The notes beneath the pieces are model-generated. The model searched no databases, had not been told where the DNA came from, and was given only the letters and a program-made list of their open reading frames with translations. Positions 16,711 through 25,139 of a stretch of DNA of 39,970 nucleotides are shown piece after piece. Source of the DNA: Candidatus Merdiplasma excrementigallinarum (GTDB taxonomy: Bacteria; Bacillota; Clostridia; Lachnospirales; Lachnospiraceae); contig DVOS01000045.1 in the NCBI GenBank assembly GCA_018713435.1, positions 1-39,970 on the forward strand, in the 5' to 3' direction. Made by a program: the position numbers and the translations under genes. The stretch's first letter is position 1. Every line of letters starts with the position of its first letter.

Positions 16711-17598
16711 ATGGCGGAGACCATACTGCAGACCATTGCGGAATATGCCAGACTCCGGGTAAAGGAGGCAAAAAGGAGCATTCCGCTGGAAGAGATGAAG
16801 CAGAAAGCCTTTGCGGAAAGAGACCGGCAGCGGCGCGGCGGCAGGGCAGATTTCAGATTTGAGGAAGCCCTCAAAGGACCGGACATCCGCTTCATCTGCG
16901 AGTGCAAAAAGGCGTCCCCTTCCAGGGGTATGATAGCGGAGGAATTTCCCTATGTGGAGATTGCCCGCTCCTATGAGGAGGCGGGAGCCGCATGCATTTC
17001 CGTGCTGACGGAACCCCGGTGGTTTCTGGGGGAGAACCGGTATCTGGAGGAGATTGGGCGGGCTGTGACAATCCCCTGTCTTCGGAAAGATTTTACAGTG
17101 GACGAATACATGCTCTATGAGGCCAAAGCACTGGGAGCCTCTGCGGCGCTTCTGATCTGCTCCCTGCTGGATCAGGAGACCTTGAAGCGGTACATGGGAA
17201 TCTGCGGGGAACTGGGCATGTCCGCCCTGGTGGAGGCCCATGATGAGGGAGAGATTGCAATGGCGCTGGCGGCAGGGGCCAGAGTGATAGGCGTCAATAA
17301 CCGGAACCTGAAGGATTTCACGGTGGATCTGGGAAACTGTGCCAGATTAAGAGAGCTGGTGCCGGAAGAGGTGCTGTTTGTGGCGGAGAGCGGTATCCGC
17401 AGCCCGGAGGAAGTGAGGGAGCTGAAAGAGATGGGGGTAAACGGAGTCCTGATCGGAGAGGCTCTGATGCGGGCAAAAGATAAAAAGGCCATGCTGAAAG
17501 AACTGCGGAGCGAAAAAAGCGGGGATCCTGCCGGAACCGGCGGCAGGAACAGCGCCGGAGACGAAACGGGAGATGGAGAACATGGGAGTTCAAATTAA
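16711..17598 (+). CDS. trpC: Indole-3-glycerol phosphate synthase with a C-terminal tail
   Basis: Closes the indole ring from CdRP. The 295-residue TIM barrel has the catalytic ECKKASPSRG, VLTEPRWFLG, LRKDFTVDEYMLYEA, GVNNRNLKDFTVD and VAESGI motifs. The barrel ends near residue 262 with GVLIGEALMRAKD. About 30 further residues rich in Gly, Ser, Asp and Glu follow, a tail usual homologues lack. It overlaps the start of trpF. ATG 16711 has GGGGAGGA upstream. Confidence 0.95.
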   Translation: MAETILQTIAEYARLRVKEAKRSIPLEEMKQKAFAERDRQRRGGRADFRFEEALKGPDIRFICECKKASPSRGMIAEEFPYVEIARSYEEAGAACISVLTEPRWFLGENRYLEEIGRAVTIPCLRKDFTVDEYMLYEAKALGASAALLICSLLDQETLKRYMGICGELGMSALVEAHDEGEIAMALAAGARVIGVNNRNLKDFTVDLGNCARLRELVPEEVLFVAESGIRSPEEVRELKEMGVNGVLIGEALMRAKDKKAMLKELRSEKSGDPAGTGGRNSAGDETGDGEHGSSN

Positions 17599-18196
17599 AA
17601 TCTGCGGCCTTATGAGAGAGGCGGATATCCGGTATGTCAACCGTCTGCGGCCGGAGTACGCGGGCTTTGTGTTCGCTCCGGGAAGCCGTCGGTATGTGAG
17701 TGATGAGGAGGCCGGATATTTAAGCAGCCTGCTGGAGCCGGGGATTGTGCCGGTGGGCGTATTTGTCAATGAGGACCCGGAGCGGGTGGCGGATCTGCTG
17801 AATAGGGGGAGTATCCGCATGGCCCAGCTTCACGGTCAGGAGGACGAGGGGTATATGGCCAGGCTGAGGAAGCGAACGGCGGCTCCTCTGATAAAAGCCT
17901 TTTCCGTCGAAAGCCGGGAGGACGCGAAGAGAGCCGCAGACTCCGGGGCAGACTATATTCTGCTGGATCAGGGAGGCGGAGGCACAGGAAAAAGCTTTGA
18001 CTGGAGGCTGGCGGCAGGGCTGAAGAGGCCCTGGTTTCTGGCCGGAGGGCTGAACTGTGAAAATATCGGCAGGGCCCTGCAGGCAGCAGCCCCCTGGGGA
18101 GTGGATGTAAGCTCCGGGGTGGAGACGGCAGGAAAAAAGGACGGGGAGAAAATCGCCCGTTTTGTGTCGCAGGTAAGACGGGAAAAGAGGATATGA
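17582..18196 (+). CDS. trpF: Phosphoribosylanthranilate isomerase
   Basis: Performs the Amadori rearrangement of PRA to CdRP. The 204-residue barrel has the catalytic Cys in KICGL, FVFAPGSRRYV, VGVFVNE, AQLHGQE, the catalytic Asp in LLDQ followed by GGTGKSFDW, LAGGLNCENI and GVDVSSGVE. Two starts compete. ATG 17573 directly abuts the GGGAG, while ATG 17582 has it 9 nt away, so 17582 is preferred. The gene overlaps the trpC tail. Confidence 0.93.
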   Translation: MGVQIKICGLMREADIRYVNRLRPEYAGFVFAPGSRRYVSDEEAGYLSSLLEPGIVPVGVFVNEDPERVADLLNRGSIRMAQLHGQEDEGYMARLRKRTAAPLIKAFSVESREDAKRAADSGADYILLDQGGGGTGKSFDWRLAAGLKRPWFLAGGLNCENIGRALQAAAPWGVDVSSGVETAGKKDGEKIARFVSQVRREKRI

Positions 18197-18265
18197 AACG
18201 TATTCCCGAAAGCGGTGATTTGGCGTTATAATGAACCATACAGGAGAAACAGAAGGAGGATGGGT

Positions 18266-19456
18266 ATGTCACAGGCAAAAGGACGGTTCGGCATCCACGG
18301 CGGTCAGTATATTCCGGAGACCCTGATGAACGCGGTGATCGAACTGGAGGAAGCATACGAGTATTATAAGAAGGATCGGAATTTTCAGAATGAACTGACC
18401 GGCCTGCTGAATGATTACGCAGGCCGGCCCAGCCGTCTGTATTTCGCGAAAAAGATGACGGAGGATCTGGGCGGGGCAAAGGTATATTTGAAACGGGAGG
18501 ATTTAAACCATACCGGCGCCCACAAAATCAACAATGTGCTGGGGCAGGCTCTTCTGGCAAAGAAGATGGGAAAAACCAGGCTGATCGCGGAGACCGGGGC
18601 GGGCCAGCACGGCGTAGCCACCGCCACGGCGGCGGCCCTTATGGGCATGGAGTGCGTGGTATTTATGGGCGAGGAGGACACAAAGCGCCAGGCCCTGAAT
18701 GTATACAAAATGAAACTGCTGGGGGCGCAGGTGGTGCCGGTGACCACCGGCACCGCCACCCTGAAGGATGCGGTCTCCGAGGCCATGCGGGAGTGGACCA
18801 GCCGGATTGCCGATACCCATTACTGCCTGGGCTCCGTCATGGGACCCCATCCCTTCCCCACCATTGTCCGGGACTTTCAGGCGGTGATCTCCAGAGAAAT
18901 CAAAGACCAGATCCTGGAAAAGGAAGGGAGACTGCCGGACGCGGTGATTGCCTGCGTGGGAGGAGGCAGCAATGCCATCGGCACCTTTTACCATTTTATA
19001 GAGAATAAGGGAGTGCGCCTCATCGGCTGCGAGGCTGCGGGACGGGGTGTGGATACCTTTGAGACGGCGGCCACCATCGCTACAGGAAAGCTGGGGATTT
19101 TTCACGGCATGAAATCCTACTTCTGCCAGGACGAGTACGGACAGATCGCCCCGGTGTATTCCATCTCCGCCGGCCTGGACTATCCGGGGGTAGGGCCGGA
19201 GCATGCCTGGCTTCATGACACAGGGCGGGCCGAATATGTGCCGGTGACGGATGAAGAGGCGGTGGAGGCCTTTGAGTACCTGAGCCGGACGGAGGGCATC
19301 ATTCCGGCCATTGAATCCTCCCACGCGGTGGCGTATGCCAGAAAACTGGTGCCTCAGATGGAGAAAGACCGGATCGTGGTGATTACCGTCTCCGGCCGGG
19401 GAGATAAGGACTGCGCGGCCATTGCCAGATACAGAGGGGAGGAGATTGCAGAATGA
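18266..19456 (+). CDS. trpB: Tryptophan synthase beta subunit
   Basis: Condenses indole with serine using PLP. The length of 396 residues is usual for TrpB1. Motifs are [15 protein letters not shown] at the start, [20 protein letters not shown] with the PLP lysine, ETGAGQHG, the phosphate-binding [10 protein letters not shown], and [19 protein letters not shown] 18266 has AGGAGG 6 nt upstream, which is better placed than ATG 18260. A 69-nt gap from trpF contains a lone TATAAT (18227) without a good -35. The stop overlaps trpA (ATGA). Confidence 0.96.
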   Translation: MSQAKGRFGIHGGQYIPETLMNAVIELEEAYEYYKKDRNFQNELTGLLNDYAGRPSRLYFAKKMTEDLGGAKVYLKREDLNHTGAHKINNVLGQALLAKKMGKTRLIAETGAGQHGVATATAAALMGMECVVFMGEEDTKRQALNVYKMKLLGAQVVPVTTGTATLKDAVSEAMREWTSRIADTHYCLGSVMGPHPFPTIVRDFQAVISREIKDQILEKEGRLPDAVIACVGGGSNAIGTFYHFIENKGVRLIGCEAAGRGVDTFETAATIATGKLGIFHGMKSYFCQDEYGQIAPVYSISAGLDYPGVGPEHAWLHDTGRAEYVPVTDEEAVEAFEYLSRTEGIIPAIESSHAVAYARKLVPQMEKDRIVVITVSGRGDKDCAAIARYRGEEIAE

Positions 19457-20274
19457 GCAGAATAGCGGAAGTATTTGCGAAGGGAAAGGCATTCATTCCC
19501 TTTATCACCTGCGGGGATCCGGATCTGGAAACCACAGAAGCCGCCGTGCGGGCCATGGCGGAGAACGGGGCAGATCTGATAGAACTGGGGATTCCCTTTT
19601 CAGACCCCACCGCGGAGGGTCCGGTGATTCAGGGGGCCAATATCCGGGCTTTGGCGGGAGGCGTAACTACGGACCGGATTTTTGCGCTTGTCCGCAAGCT
19701 GCGCCGGGATGTAACGGTTCCTCTGGTATTTATGACTTACGCCAACGTGGTATTTTCCTACGGTACGGAGCGGTTTGTCAGGACCTGTGCCGAAATCGGC
19801 CTGGACGGTCTGATCCTGCCGGATGTGCCCTTCGAGGAGAAAGAAGAGTTTGCCGCCGTCTGCCGGGGATACGGGCTGGATTTCATCTCTCTGATAGCCC
19901 CTACCTCAAAAAACCGGATTTCCATGATCGCCAGAGAAGCGGAAGGCTTTGTGTATGTGGTCTCCAGCCTGGGAGTTACGGGCGCCCGCCGGGAGATTGC
20001 CACAGATGTGGAGAAGATGGTGAAGCTGGTGAAGGAGCAAAAAGAGATTCCCTGCGCCATTGGCTTCGGCATCTCCACGCCGGAGCAGGCCGCCGCCATG
20101 GCCGCCGTATCCGACGGGGTGATCGTGGGCTCTGCCATTGTGGACATGATGGCCCGGTACGGAAAAGAAGCGCCGCCTCACGTGGGAGCATTCGTAAAGG
20201 AAATGAAAGACAGGATACGAAAAGAAAACGGATCGATGGAATGCCCGGGAAATGAAAGGAGCGGTAAAGATTGA
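19453..20274 (+). CDS. trpA: Tryptophan synthase alpha subunit
   Basis: Cleaves indole-3-glycerol phosphate to indole, which is channelled to TrpB. The 273-residue barrel has [19 protein letters not shown] with the catalytic Glu and Asp, [31 protein letters not shown], and GFGISTPEQ. The last 20 or so residues are a polar tail. It is the last biosynthetic gene, but its TGA shares a base with the next ATG (TGATG), so the operon seems to go on. Confidence 0.96.
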   Translation: MSRIAEVFAKGKAFIPFITCGDPDLETTEAAVRAMAENGADLIELGIPFSDPTAEGPVIQGANIRALAGGVTTDRIFALVRKLRRDVTVPLVFMTYANVVFSYGTERFVRTCAEIGLDGLILPDVPFEEKEEFAAVCRGYGLDFISLIAPTSKNRISMIAREAEGFVYVVSSLGVTGARREIATDVEKMVKLVKEQKEIPCAIGFGISTPEQAAAMAAVSDGVIVGSAIVDMMARYGKEAPPHVGAFVKEMKDRIRKENGSMECPGNERSGKD

Positions 20275-21365
20275 TGCGCGAAGAATATATGGAAAAACTG
20301 GTACAGTGTATCCGCCAGGCCGGCCTGGACGGCATGCTGATCTGTCCCGGGGAGGAGATGCGGTTCCTCACCGGGTTTTCGCCTATGTTCTGTGAACGGT
20401 TTCAGGGGCTGTTTGTAAAGGCGGACGGCACTGCCTTTTATGTCTGCAACCTGCTTTACGGGGAAGAGATGCGGGAACAGCTTCCGCCGGAGGTGCCGGT
20501 ATATACCTGGTTTGACGGGGATGTGATGCCGGAGAGGGTAAAAGAAGCGCTGAAAGAGCAGGGACTGCTGGGAGGCAGGATCGGTGTAAACCGGGACGCT
20601 GTGGCCTTTCAGCTGCTGGAGATAAAAGAAAGGGCGGATATAATCTTCTGTGACGGCAAACCCCTGATAGAAGAGATGCGGATACGCAAAAGCGGAGAAG
20701 AACTGGAAAATCTGCGCCGGTCGGCGGCCATTGTGGACCAGGTGTTTTTAAAAGTGCTGGATCGGATCTGCCCCGGCGTGACGGAGGCTTCCCTGCAGGA
20801 ATTTCTGCTGGAGGAGATGAGCCGTCTGGGGGGAGAAAGCCCGGAATGTATTGTGGGAATAGGGGCCAATTCCAGCTATCCCCATTACTGCGGCAGCAGC
20901 GGCAGGGCAAAGCAGCAGGATGTGGTGCTGATGGATTACGGATGTACCTGCGGGGGGATGTATTCGGATATTTCCCGCACCGTATTTGTAGGAGAACCCA
21001 CAAAACAGCAGCGGGAGGCCTATGAGCTGGTAAAAAGGGCCAATCTGGAAGCGGAGAGCCTGGTGAAGGAGGGAGCCTGGATTCCGGATATTGACCGGAG
21101 AGCCAGGGAGGTGCTGGATGAAAAGGGCTATGCCTGGACTATGATCAACCGCCTGGGCCATGGCATCGGCTATACCATTCATGAAGCGCCGGACATTAAG
21201 CAGTCCCATCACAGAAACCTGGAGCGGGGCATGGCTTTTTCCATTGAGCCGGGTATTTATCTGGGAGGAGAGTTCGGCATCCGCATTGAGGACGTGGTGA
21301 TTGTAAATGAAGCGGGAGAGCGGGAAGTTCTGAACCAGGCTTCAAAAGAACTGATCATACTGTGA
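20274..21365 (+). CDS. Xaa-Pro peptidase, M24B family
   Basis: A 363-residue cytoplasmic metallopeptidase that cleaves bonds before proline. All five metal ligands are present: Asp221 (LMDYG), Asp232 (YSDISRT), His296 (GHGIGYTIHE), Glu325 (SIEPGIY) and Glu339 (RIEDVV). The length fits prolidase/aminopeptidase P of Firmicutes. ATG 20274 has AAAGGAG upstream and overlaps the trpA stop by one base. The activase gene follows after 8 nt. Its place before a hydroxyproline dehydratase suggests it frees Pro or Hyp from peptides. PepQ and PepP cannot be separated by eye. Confidence 0.9.
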   Translation: MREEYMEKLVQCIRQAGLDGMLICPGEEMRFLTGFSPMFCERFQGLFVKADGTAFYVCNLLYGEEMREQLPPEVPVYTWFDGDVMPERVKEALKEQGLLGGRIGVNRDAVAFQLLEIKERADIIFCDGKPLIEEMRIRKSGEELENLRRSAAIVDQVFLKVLDRICPGVTEASLQEFLLEEMSRLGGESPECIVGIGANSSYPHYCGSSGRAKQQDVVLMDYGCTCGGMYSDISRTVFVGEPTKQQREAYELVKRANLEAESLVKEGAWIPDIDRRAREVLDEKGYAWTMINRLGHGIGYTIHEAPDIKQSHHRNLERGMAFSIEPGIYLGGEFGIRIEDVVIVNEAGEREVLNQASKELIIL

Positions 21366-21373
21366 GGAATGGG

Positions 21374-22300
21374 ATGAGAGGGCCACTGATTACAAAGATA
21401 CAGAAATACTCCATTCATGACGGGACAGGAATCCGCACCACCGTATTTTTTAAGGGCTGCCCCCTGTCCTGCCGGTGGTGCCATAATCCGGAAACCCAGC
21501 GTTTTGAGCCGCAGCTTCTCTTTTACCGGGAGCGGTGCGCAGGCTGCGGTGTCTGCGAAACGCTGTGCCCCAGGAAGGCCGTCCGGATCAGGGAGCAGGA
21601 TGGCAGGAGGATGGCTTTTACAGACCGGAAGATGTGCGCAGGCTGCGGAACCTGCGTGCAGGAATGCCTGGGAGATGCCAGGGAACTGTGCGGCGTTTTC
21701 CGGGAGGTTTCCGATCTGGCAAAGGAGCTTCTGAAGGATCAGCCTTTTTATGAGTCCTCGGGAGGAGGGGTTACTCTATCCGGGGGAGAAGTGATGAGCC
21801 AGGATCCGGACTATGTGGAAGCCCTGGCCCGGATGCTGTGGGAGAGAGGCGTGTCTGTGAATGTGGACACCTGCGGCTGCGCTCCCTGGGAGCGTTTTGC
21901 CCGCCTTTTCCCTTTCGTGGATACATTTCTGTATGATATAAAGCTGACGGATGAGGACATACACCGGGCATATACCGGGCAGGGAAACCGGCAGATCCTG
22001 GCGAATCTGAAGGGCCTTTCCAAACTGGGAGCCAGGATCTGGATTCGAATCCCGGTGATTGGCGGTATGAATGACAGGGAGGAAGAGATGGAGAAGACAG
22101 CCCGTTTCCTGAAGGAAGAGGAAATCCGGTATGAACAGATTCATCTTCTTCCCTACCACGATACAGGCAGAGGAAAATATACCCATCTGGGGCGGACATA
22201 CGAGGGAAGCTCATTTGAGACTCCGCCGAAGGAACGGATGGAGGAACTGAGACAATATCTGGAGTCGCTGGGAGCAGGACCGGTGAAAATAGGAGGATGA
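21374..22300 (+). CDS. Glycyl radical enzyme activating protein (radical SAM)
   Basis: Makes the glycyl radical on its partner by reductive cleavage of SAM. The 308-residue protein has the radical SAM cluster motif CPLSCRWC (Cys29, Cys33, Cys36) and two ferredoxin-like clusters CAGCGVCETLCP (55-65) and CAGCGTCVQECL (88-98), as in activases of dehydratase-type glycyl radical enzymes. SGGEVMSQ is the SAM-binding GGE motif. ATG 21374 follows GAGGAATGGG. An alternative GTG lies at 21362. It sits 4 nt before its partner gene and is the expected HypE-type activase. Confidence 0.92.
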   Translation: MRGPLITKIQKYSIHDGTGIRTTVFFKGCPLSCRWCHNPETQRFEPQLLFYRERCAGCGVCETLCPRKAVRIREQDGRRMAFTDRKMCAGCGTCVQECLGDARELCGVFREVSDLAKELLKDQPFYESSGGGVTLSGGEVMSQDPDYVEALARMLWERGVSVNVDTCGCAPWERFARLFPFVDTFLYDIKLTDEDIHRAYTGQGNRQILANLKGLSKLGARIWIRIPVIGGMNDREEEMEKTARFLKEEEIRYEQIHLLPYHDTGRGKYTHLGRTYEGSSFETPPKERMEELRQYLESLGAGPVKIGG

Positions 22301-22304
22301 GAGC

Positions 22305-24686
22305 GTGGAAGAGCGGGGAATGAATGAACGGATCCGGAGGCTTAGAAGAGAGAGCGTGGAGACGGTTCCCAGAATTGATATGGAGCGGGCCTGGTGTGTG
22401 ACGGAAGTTTACAGGGAGTATGAGGGATGCGTCAGCGTCCCTGTGCTGCGGGCTATGGCTCTGAAACGGTATTTTGAGAAAAAGACCATCGGCATACAGG
22501 AGGGAGAACTGATTGTGGGGGAGAAGGGGTGCGGTCCGCAGGCATCCCCTACTTTTCCGGATCTCTGCTGCCATACCATGCAGGATCTGCAGGTGATGGA
22601 CGAGCGGGAGCTGATTCGGTTTTCCGTGACAAAAGAAGACCGGGAATTTCAGGAAAAAGAGATGATTCCCTACTGGGAGAAACGGTGTATGCGCCATCAG
22701 ATCCTGGAGCGGATGACGCCGGAGTGGAAGGCTGCCTACGGAGCCGGAATTTTTACGGAATTTATGGAGCAGAGAGGCCCCGGCCATACGGTAGGCTCAG
22801 AGAATATTTTCAAAAAAGGATTTCTGGAGCACAAAGAGGATATTCGCAGAGCCAGGGAGACTCTGGATTATTTCTCAGATCCGGAGGCACTGCAGAAGGA
22901 AGAGGAACTGAAAGGTATGGAGATTGCCTGCGACGCGGTGATGCTGCTGGCAGCCCGGTACGAAAAGCTGGCAGAGAAATTGGCAGAGGGCTGCCGGGAT
23001 GAAAAGCGGCGGAAGGAACTTTTTCAGATCGCCGAAAACTGCAGGAGAGTGCCGGCTTACCGGCCGGAAACCTACTGGCAGGCCATTCAGATGTACTGGT
23101 TTGTTCATCTGGCGGTCACTACGGAGTTAAATCCCTGGGACGCCTACAGCCCCGGCAGGCTGGATCAGCATCTTATCGGATTTTACAGGAAAGATCTGGA
23201 GGCGGGAATCCTGGACCGGCAGGGTGCTAAGGAACTGCTGGAGTGTCTGTGGGTGAAATTCAACAATCAGCCGGCGCCTCCCAAGGTGGGGATCACACTG
23301 AAGGAGAGCAGCACGTACACAGACTTTGCCAATATCAATACAGGAGGCATTACCCCGGAGGGAAGAGATGGTGTCAATGAGGTGAGCTATCTGATTCTGG
23401 AATGTATGGATGAGATGAAGCTGCTGCAGCCTTCCTCCAACGTACAGATCAGCCGGAAGACTCCCCGGGATTTCCTGAAAAAGGCCTGCGCCATTTCCAG
23501 AAAAGGCTGGGGACAGCCCGCCTTCTATAATACAGAAGCTATTGTGCAGGAGCTGCTGAATGCGGGGAAATCCCTGGAGGATGCCAGAAAGGGAGGCACC
23601 AGCGGCTGTGTGGAGACCGGGGCTTTCGGAAATGAGGCCTATATTCTGACCGGGTATTTCAATATTCCCAAAGTACTGGAACTGGCTCTTTTTAACGGGT
23701 ATGATTACGTGAGCGGTCAGCAGCTGGGGCCTGCCACCGGCTGGGCCGATGAATTTGTCTCTTATGAGGAGCTTTGGCAGGCTTTCCTGACCCAGATGAA
23801 ATATTTTGTGGACGTGAAGGTGAGAGGAAGCCTGGTGATCGAAGAACTGTACGCCAAAAAGATGCCGGTTCCCTTCCTGTCTGTGCTGACTAACGACTGC
23901 ATTGCCAGAGGAAAGGATTACAACGCAGGAGGAGCCCGGTATAACACCAGCTATATACAGGGGGTAGGCATTGGTACAGTAACGGACTGCCTGGCAGCCA
24001 TCCGCTACCAGGTGTATGACAGGAAGAACTTCTCTATGAAGGAACTGATGGAGGCCCTGCGGGCGGACTTTGACGGATATGACAGGATTTTCCATCTGGT
24101 GTCCAGAAGATCCCCCAAGTACGGCAATGATGACGACTACGCGGATGAAATCATGGAGCAGGTATTTGAAGCCTTTCGGGACTGCGTTACAGGGAGGCGG
24201 AATAACCGGGGCGGCACCTACCGGGTAAATATGCTGCCCACCACCTGCCATGTCTATTTTGGGGAGGTTATGCTGGCCAGCGCCAACGGCCGCCATGCCC
24301 ATAAGCCGGTATCGGAGGGAATCTCCCCGGAGAAGGGGGCGGATGTGAACGGCCCCACCAGTGTAATCAAGTCCTGTTCCAAGATGGATCAGCTTTCCAC
24401 CGGCGGAACTCTGCTGAATCAGAAGTTTCCGCCTTCCGTGGTGGCAGGAGAGGAGGGACTGGAGCAGATGGCCAATCTGATCCGCGCCTACTTTAACCTG
24501 GACGGGCACCATATTCAGTTTAATGTGGTAGACCGGCAGACCCTCCGGAACGCCCAGGCTCATCCGGAAGAGTATAAAGATCTCATCGTCCGGGTAGCCG
24601 GCTACAGCGATTACTTCCGAAACCTGAGCCGGGAGCTGCAGGATGAAATCATCGCCCGGACAGAACAGAGTTTCTCCCAGGGCTGA
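22305..24686 (+). CDS. hypD: Glycyl radical enzyme, probable trans-4-hydroxy-L-proline dehydratase
   Basis: Predicted to remove water from trans-4-hydroxy-L-proline, giving pyrroline-5-carboxylate, which ProC can reduce to proline. The 793-residue protein has the thiyl Cys435 and Glu437 in GTSGCVETG and the glycyl radical Gly766 in RVAGYSDYF. HypD residues known from C. difficile, as recalled (Phe152, His160, Asp278, Ser334, Phe340, Cys434, Glu436, Tyr450, Thr645, Gly765), all occur here with a constant +1 shift, which strongly favours HypD over CutC, glycerol dehydratase or arylacetate decarboxylases. GTG 22305 has AGGAGG 8 nt upstream. ATG 22320 is the alternative. The symbol should not be confused with hydrogenase HypD. 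Confidence 0.85.
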   Translation: MEERGMNERIRRLRRESVETVPRIDMERAWCVTEVYREYEGCVSVPVLRAMALKRYFEKKTIGIQEGELIVGEKGCGPQASPTFPDLCCHTMQDLQVMDERELIRFSVTKEDREFQEKEMIPYWEKRCMRHQILERMTPEWKAAYGAGIFTEFMEQRGPGHTVGSENIFKKGFLEHKEDIRRARETLDYFSDPEALQKEEELKGMEIACDAVMLLAARYEKLAEKLAEGCRDEKRRKELFQIAENCRRVPAYRPETYWQAIQMYWFVHLAVTTELNPWDAYSPGRLDQHLIGFYRKDLEAGILDRQGAKELLECLWVKFNNQPAPPKVGITLKESSTYTDFANINTGGITPEGRDGVNEVSYLILECMDEMKLLQPSSNVQISRKTPRDFLKKACAISRKGWGQPAFYNTEAIVQELLNAGKSLEDARKGGTSGCVETGAFGNEAYILTGYFNIPKVLELALFNGYDYVSGQQLGPATGWADEFVSYEELWQAFLTQMKYFVDVKVRGSLVIEELYAKKMPVPFLSVLTNDCIARGKDYNAGGARYNTSYIQGVGIGTVTDCLAAIRYQVYDRKNFSMKELMEALRADFDGYDRIFHLVSRRSPKYGNDDDYADEIMEQVFEAFRDCVTGRRNNRGGTYRVNMLPTTCHVYFGEVMLASANGRHAHKPVSEGISPEKGADVNGPTSVIKSCSKMDQLSTGGTLLNQKFPPSVVAGEEGLEQMANLIRAYFNLDGHHIQFNVVDRQTLRNAQAHPEEYKDLIVRVAGYSDYFRNLSRELQDEIIARTEQSFSQG

Positions 24687-24739
24687 AAACGTGCGATCTT
24701 CTGAATACTCCGCCGTTGGGAACAGAAAAAGGAGCAGAC

Positions 24740-24888
24740 GCAAATTTCGCAGCGGCTTCCCAGACAGCCGTGTGTACACATGTCTGAGACAGATGTGCCG
24801 TGCAGGGCGGATTTATCCGCTCTGTACGGACAGATGTCGGAAAGACAAGGTGAACATAGGCTGCCCGGGAAGCGGTGAAGATTTTTGC
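24740..24888 (+). repeat. About 150-bp imperfect palindromic repeat, copy 1
   Basis: This fills most of the hypD-pstS gap (24687-25139). Nested arms are GCAAA/TTTGC, GCTTCCC/GGGAAGC, CAGCC/GGCTG, TGTACACATGTCT/AGACAAGGTGAACA and a tip stem GCGGATttATCCGC. The 84-nt core starting at 24773 matches copy 2 (36228-36385, opposite strand) at 67 positions. Differences fall mostly in paired positions and keep the pairing. Runs of T follow (24896-24913), so it may end hypD transcripts. It is ERIC-like in design, and no family is recognised. Confidence 0.8.
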
Positions 24889-24945
24889 TGATGCTTCTTT
24901 TTTTGTCATTTTTTACCCAGATTTTACAAACACACGGTTTTAGAA

Positions 24946-24972
24946 TTTACACAGCGGATTTATTGTTATATC
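24946..24972 (+). promoter_or_regulatory. Candidate pst promoter with TTTACA repeats
   Basis: TTTACA occurs at 24923 and 24946, about two helical turns apart. TGTTATATC at 24964-24972 could be an extended -10. PhoP boxes in Firmicutes are built of TTNACA-like repeats, so phosphate control is plausible but not shown. The rest of the gap to 25139 has the pstS ribosome binding site (AAAAGGAG) and nothing else clear. Confidence 0.35.
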
Positions 24973-25139
24973 TGTAATCTGACAGCGGATGCGGGAACAG
25001 CCTTTCCGGAGGAGAACGGCTGGAGGGCCGGACCCCACAGTCAGAAGAACGTTTCCGGATATTTCGTATAATTCCCAGAGGCCGGAGGCGCGGAAGAAAA
25101 GGATAATCATAATTCTGGGGAGAAAAGGAGAGAATAAGA

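Noticed and set aside
18204-18232. Internal promoter before trpB (TATAAT at 18227)
   Set aside because: The -10 is perfect but no -35 or extended -10 is present, and it lies in a short gap of a coherent operon.
21771-24779. Long open frames on the minus strand over the glycyl radical genes (and similar ones over ppk, pepT and the ABC permeases)
   Set aside because: They mirror strong plus-strand genes, have no ribosome binding sites or recognisable motifs, and arise from GC-rich codon bias.
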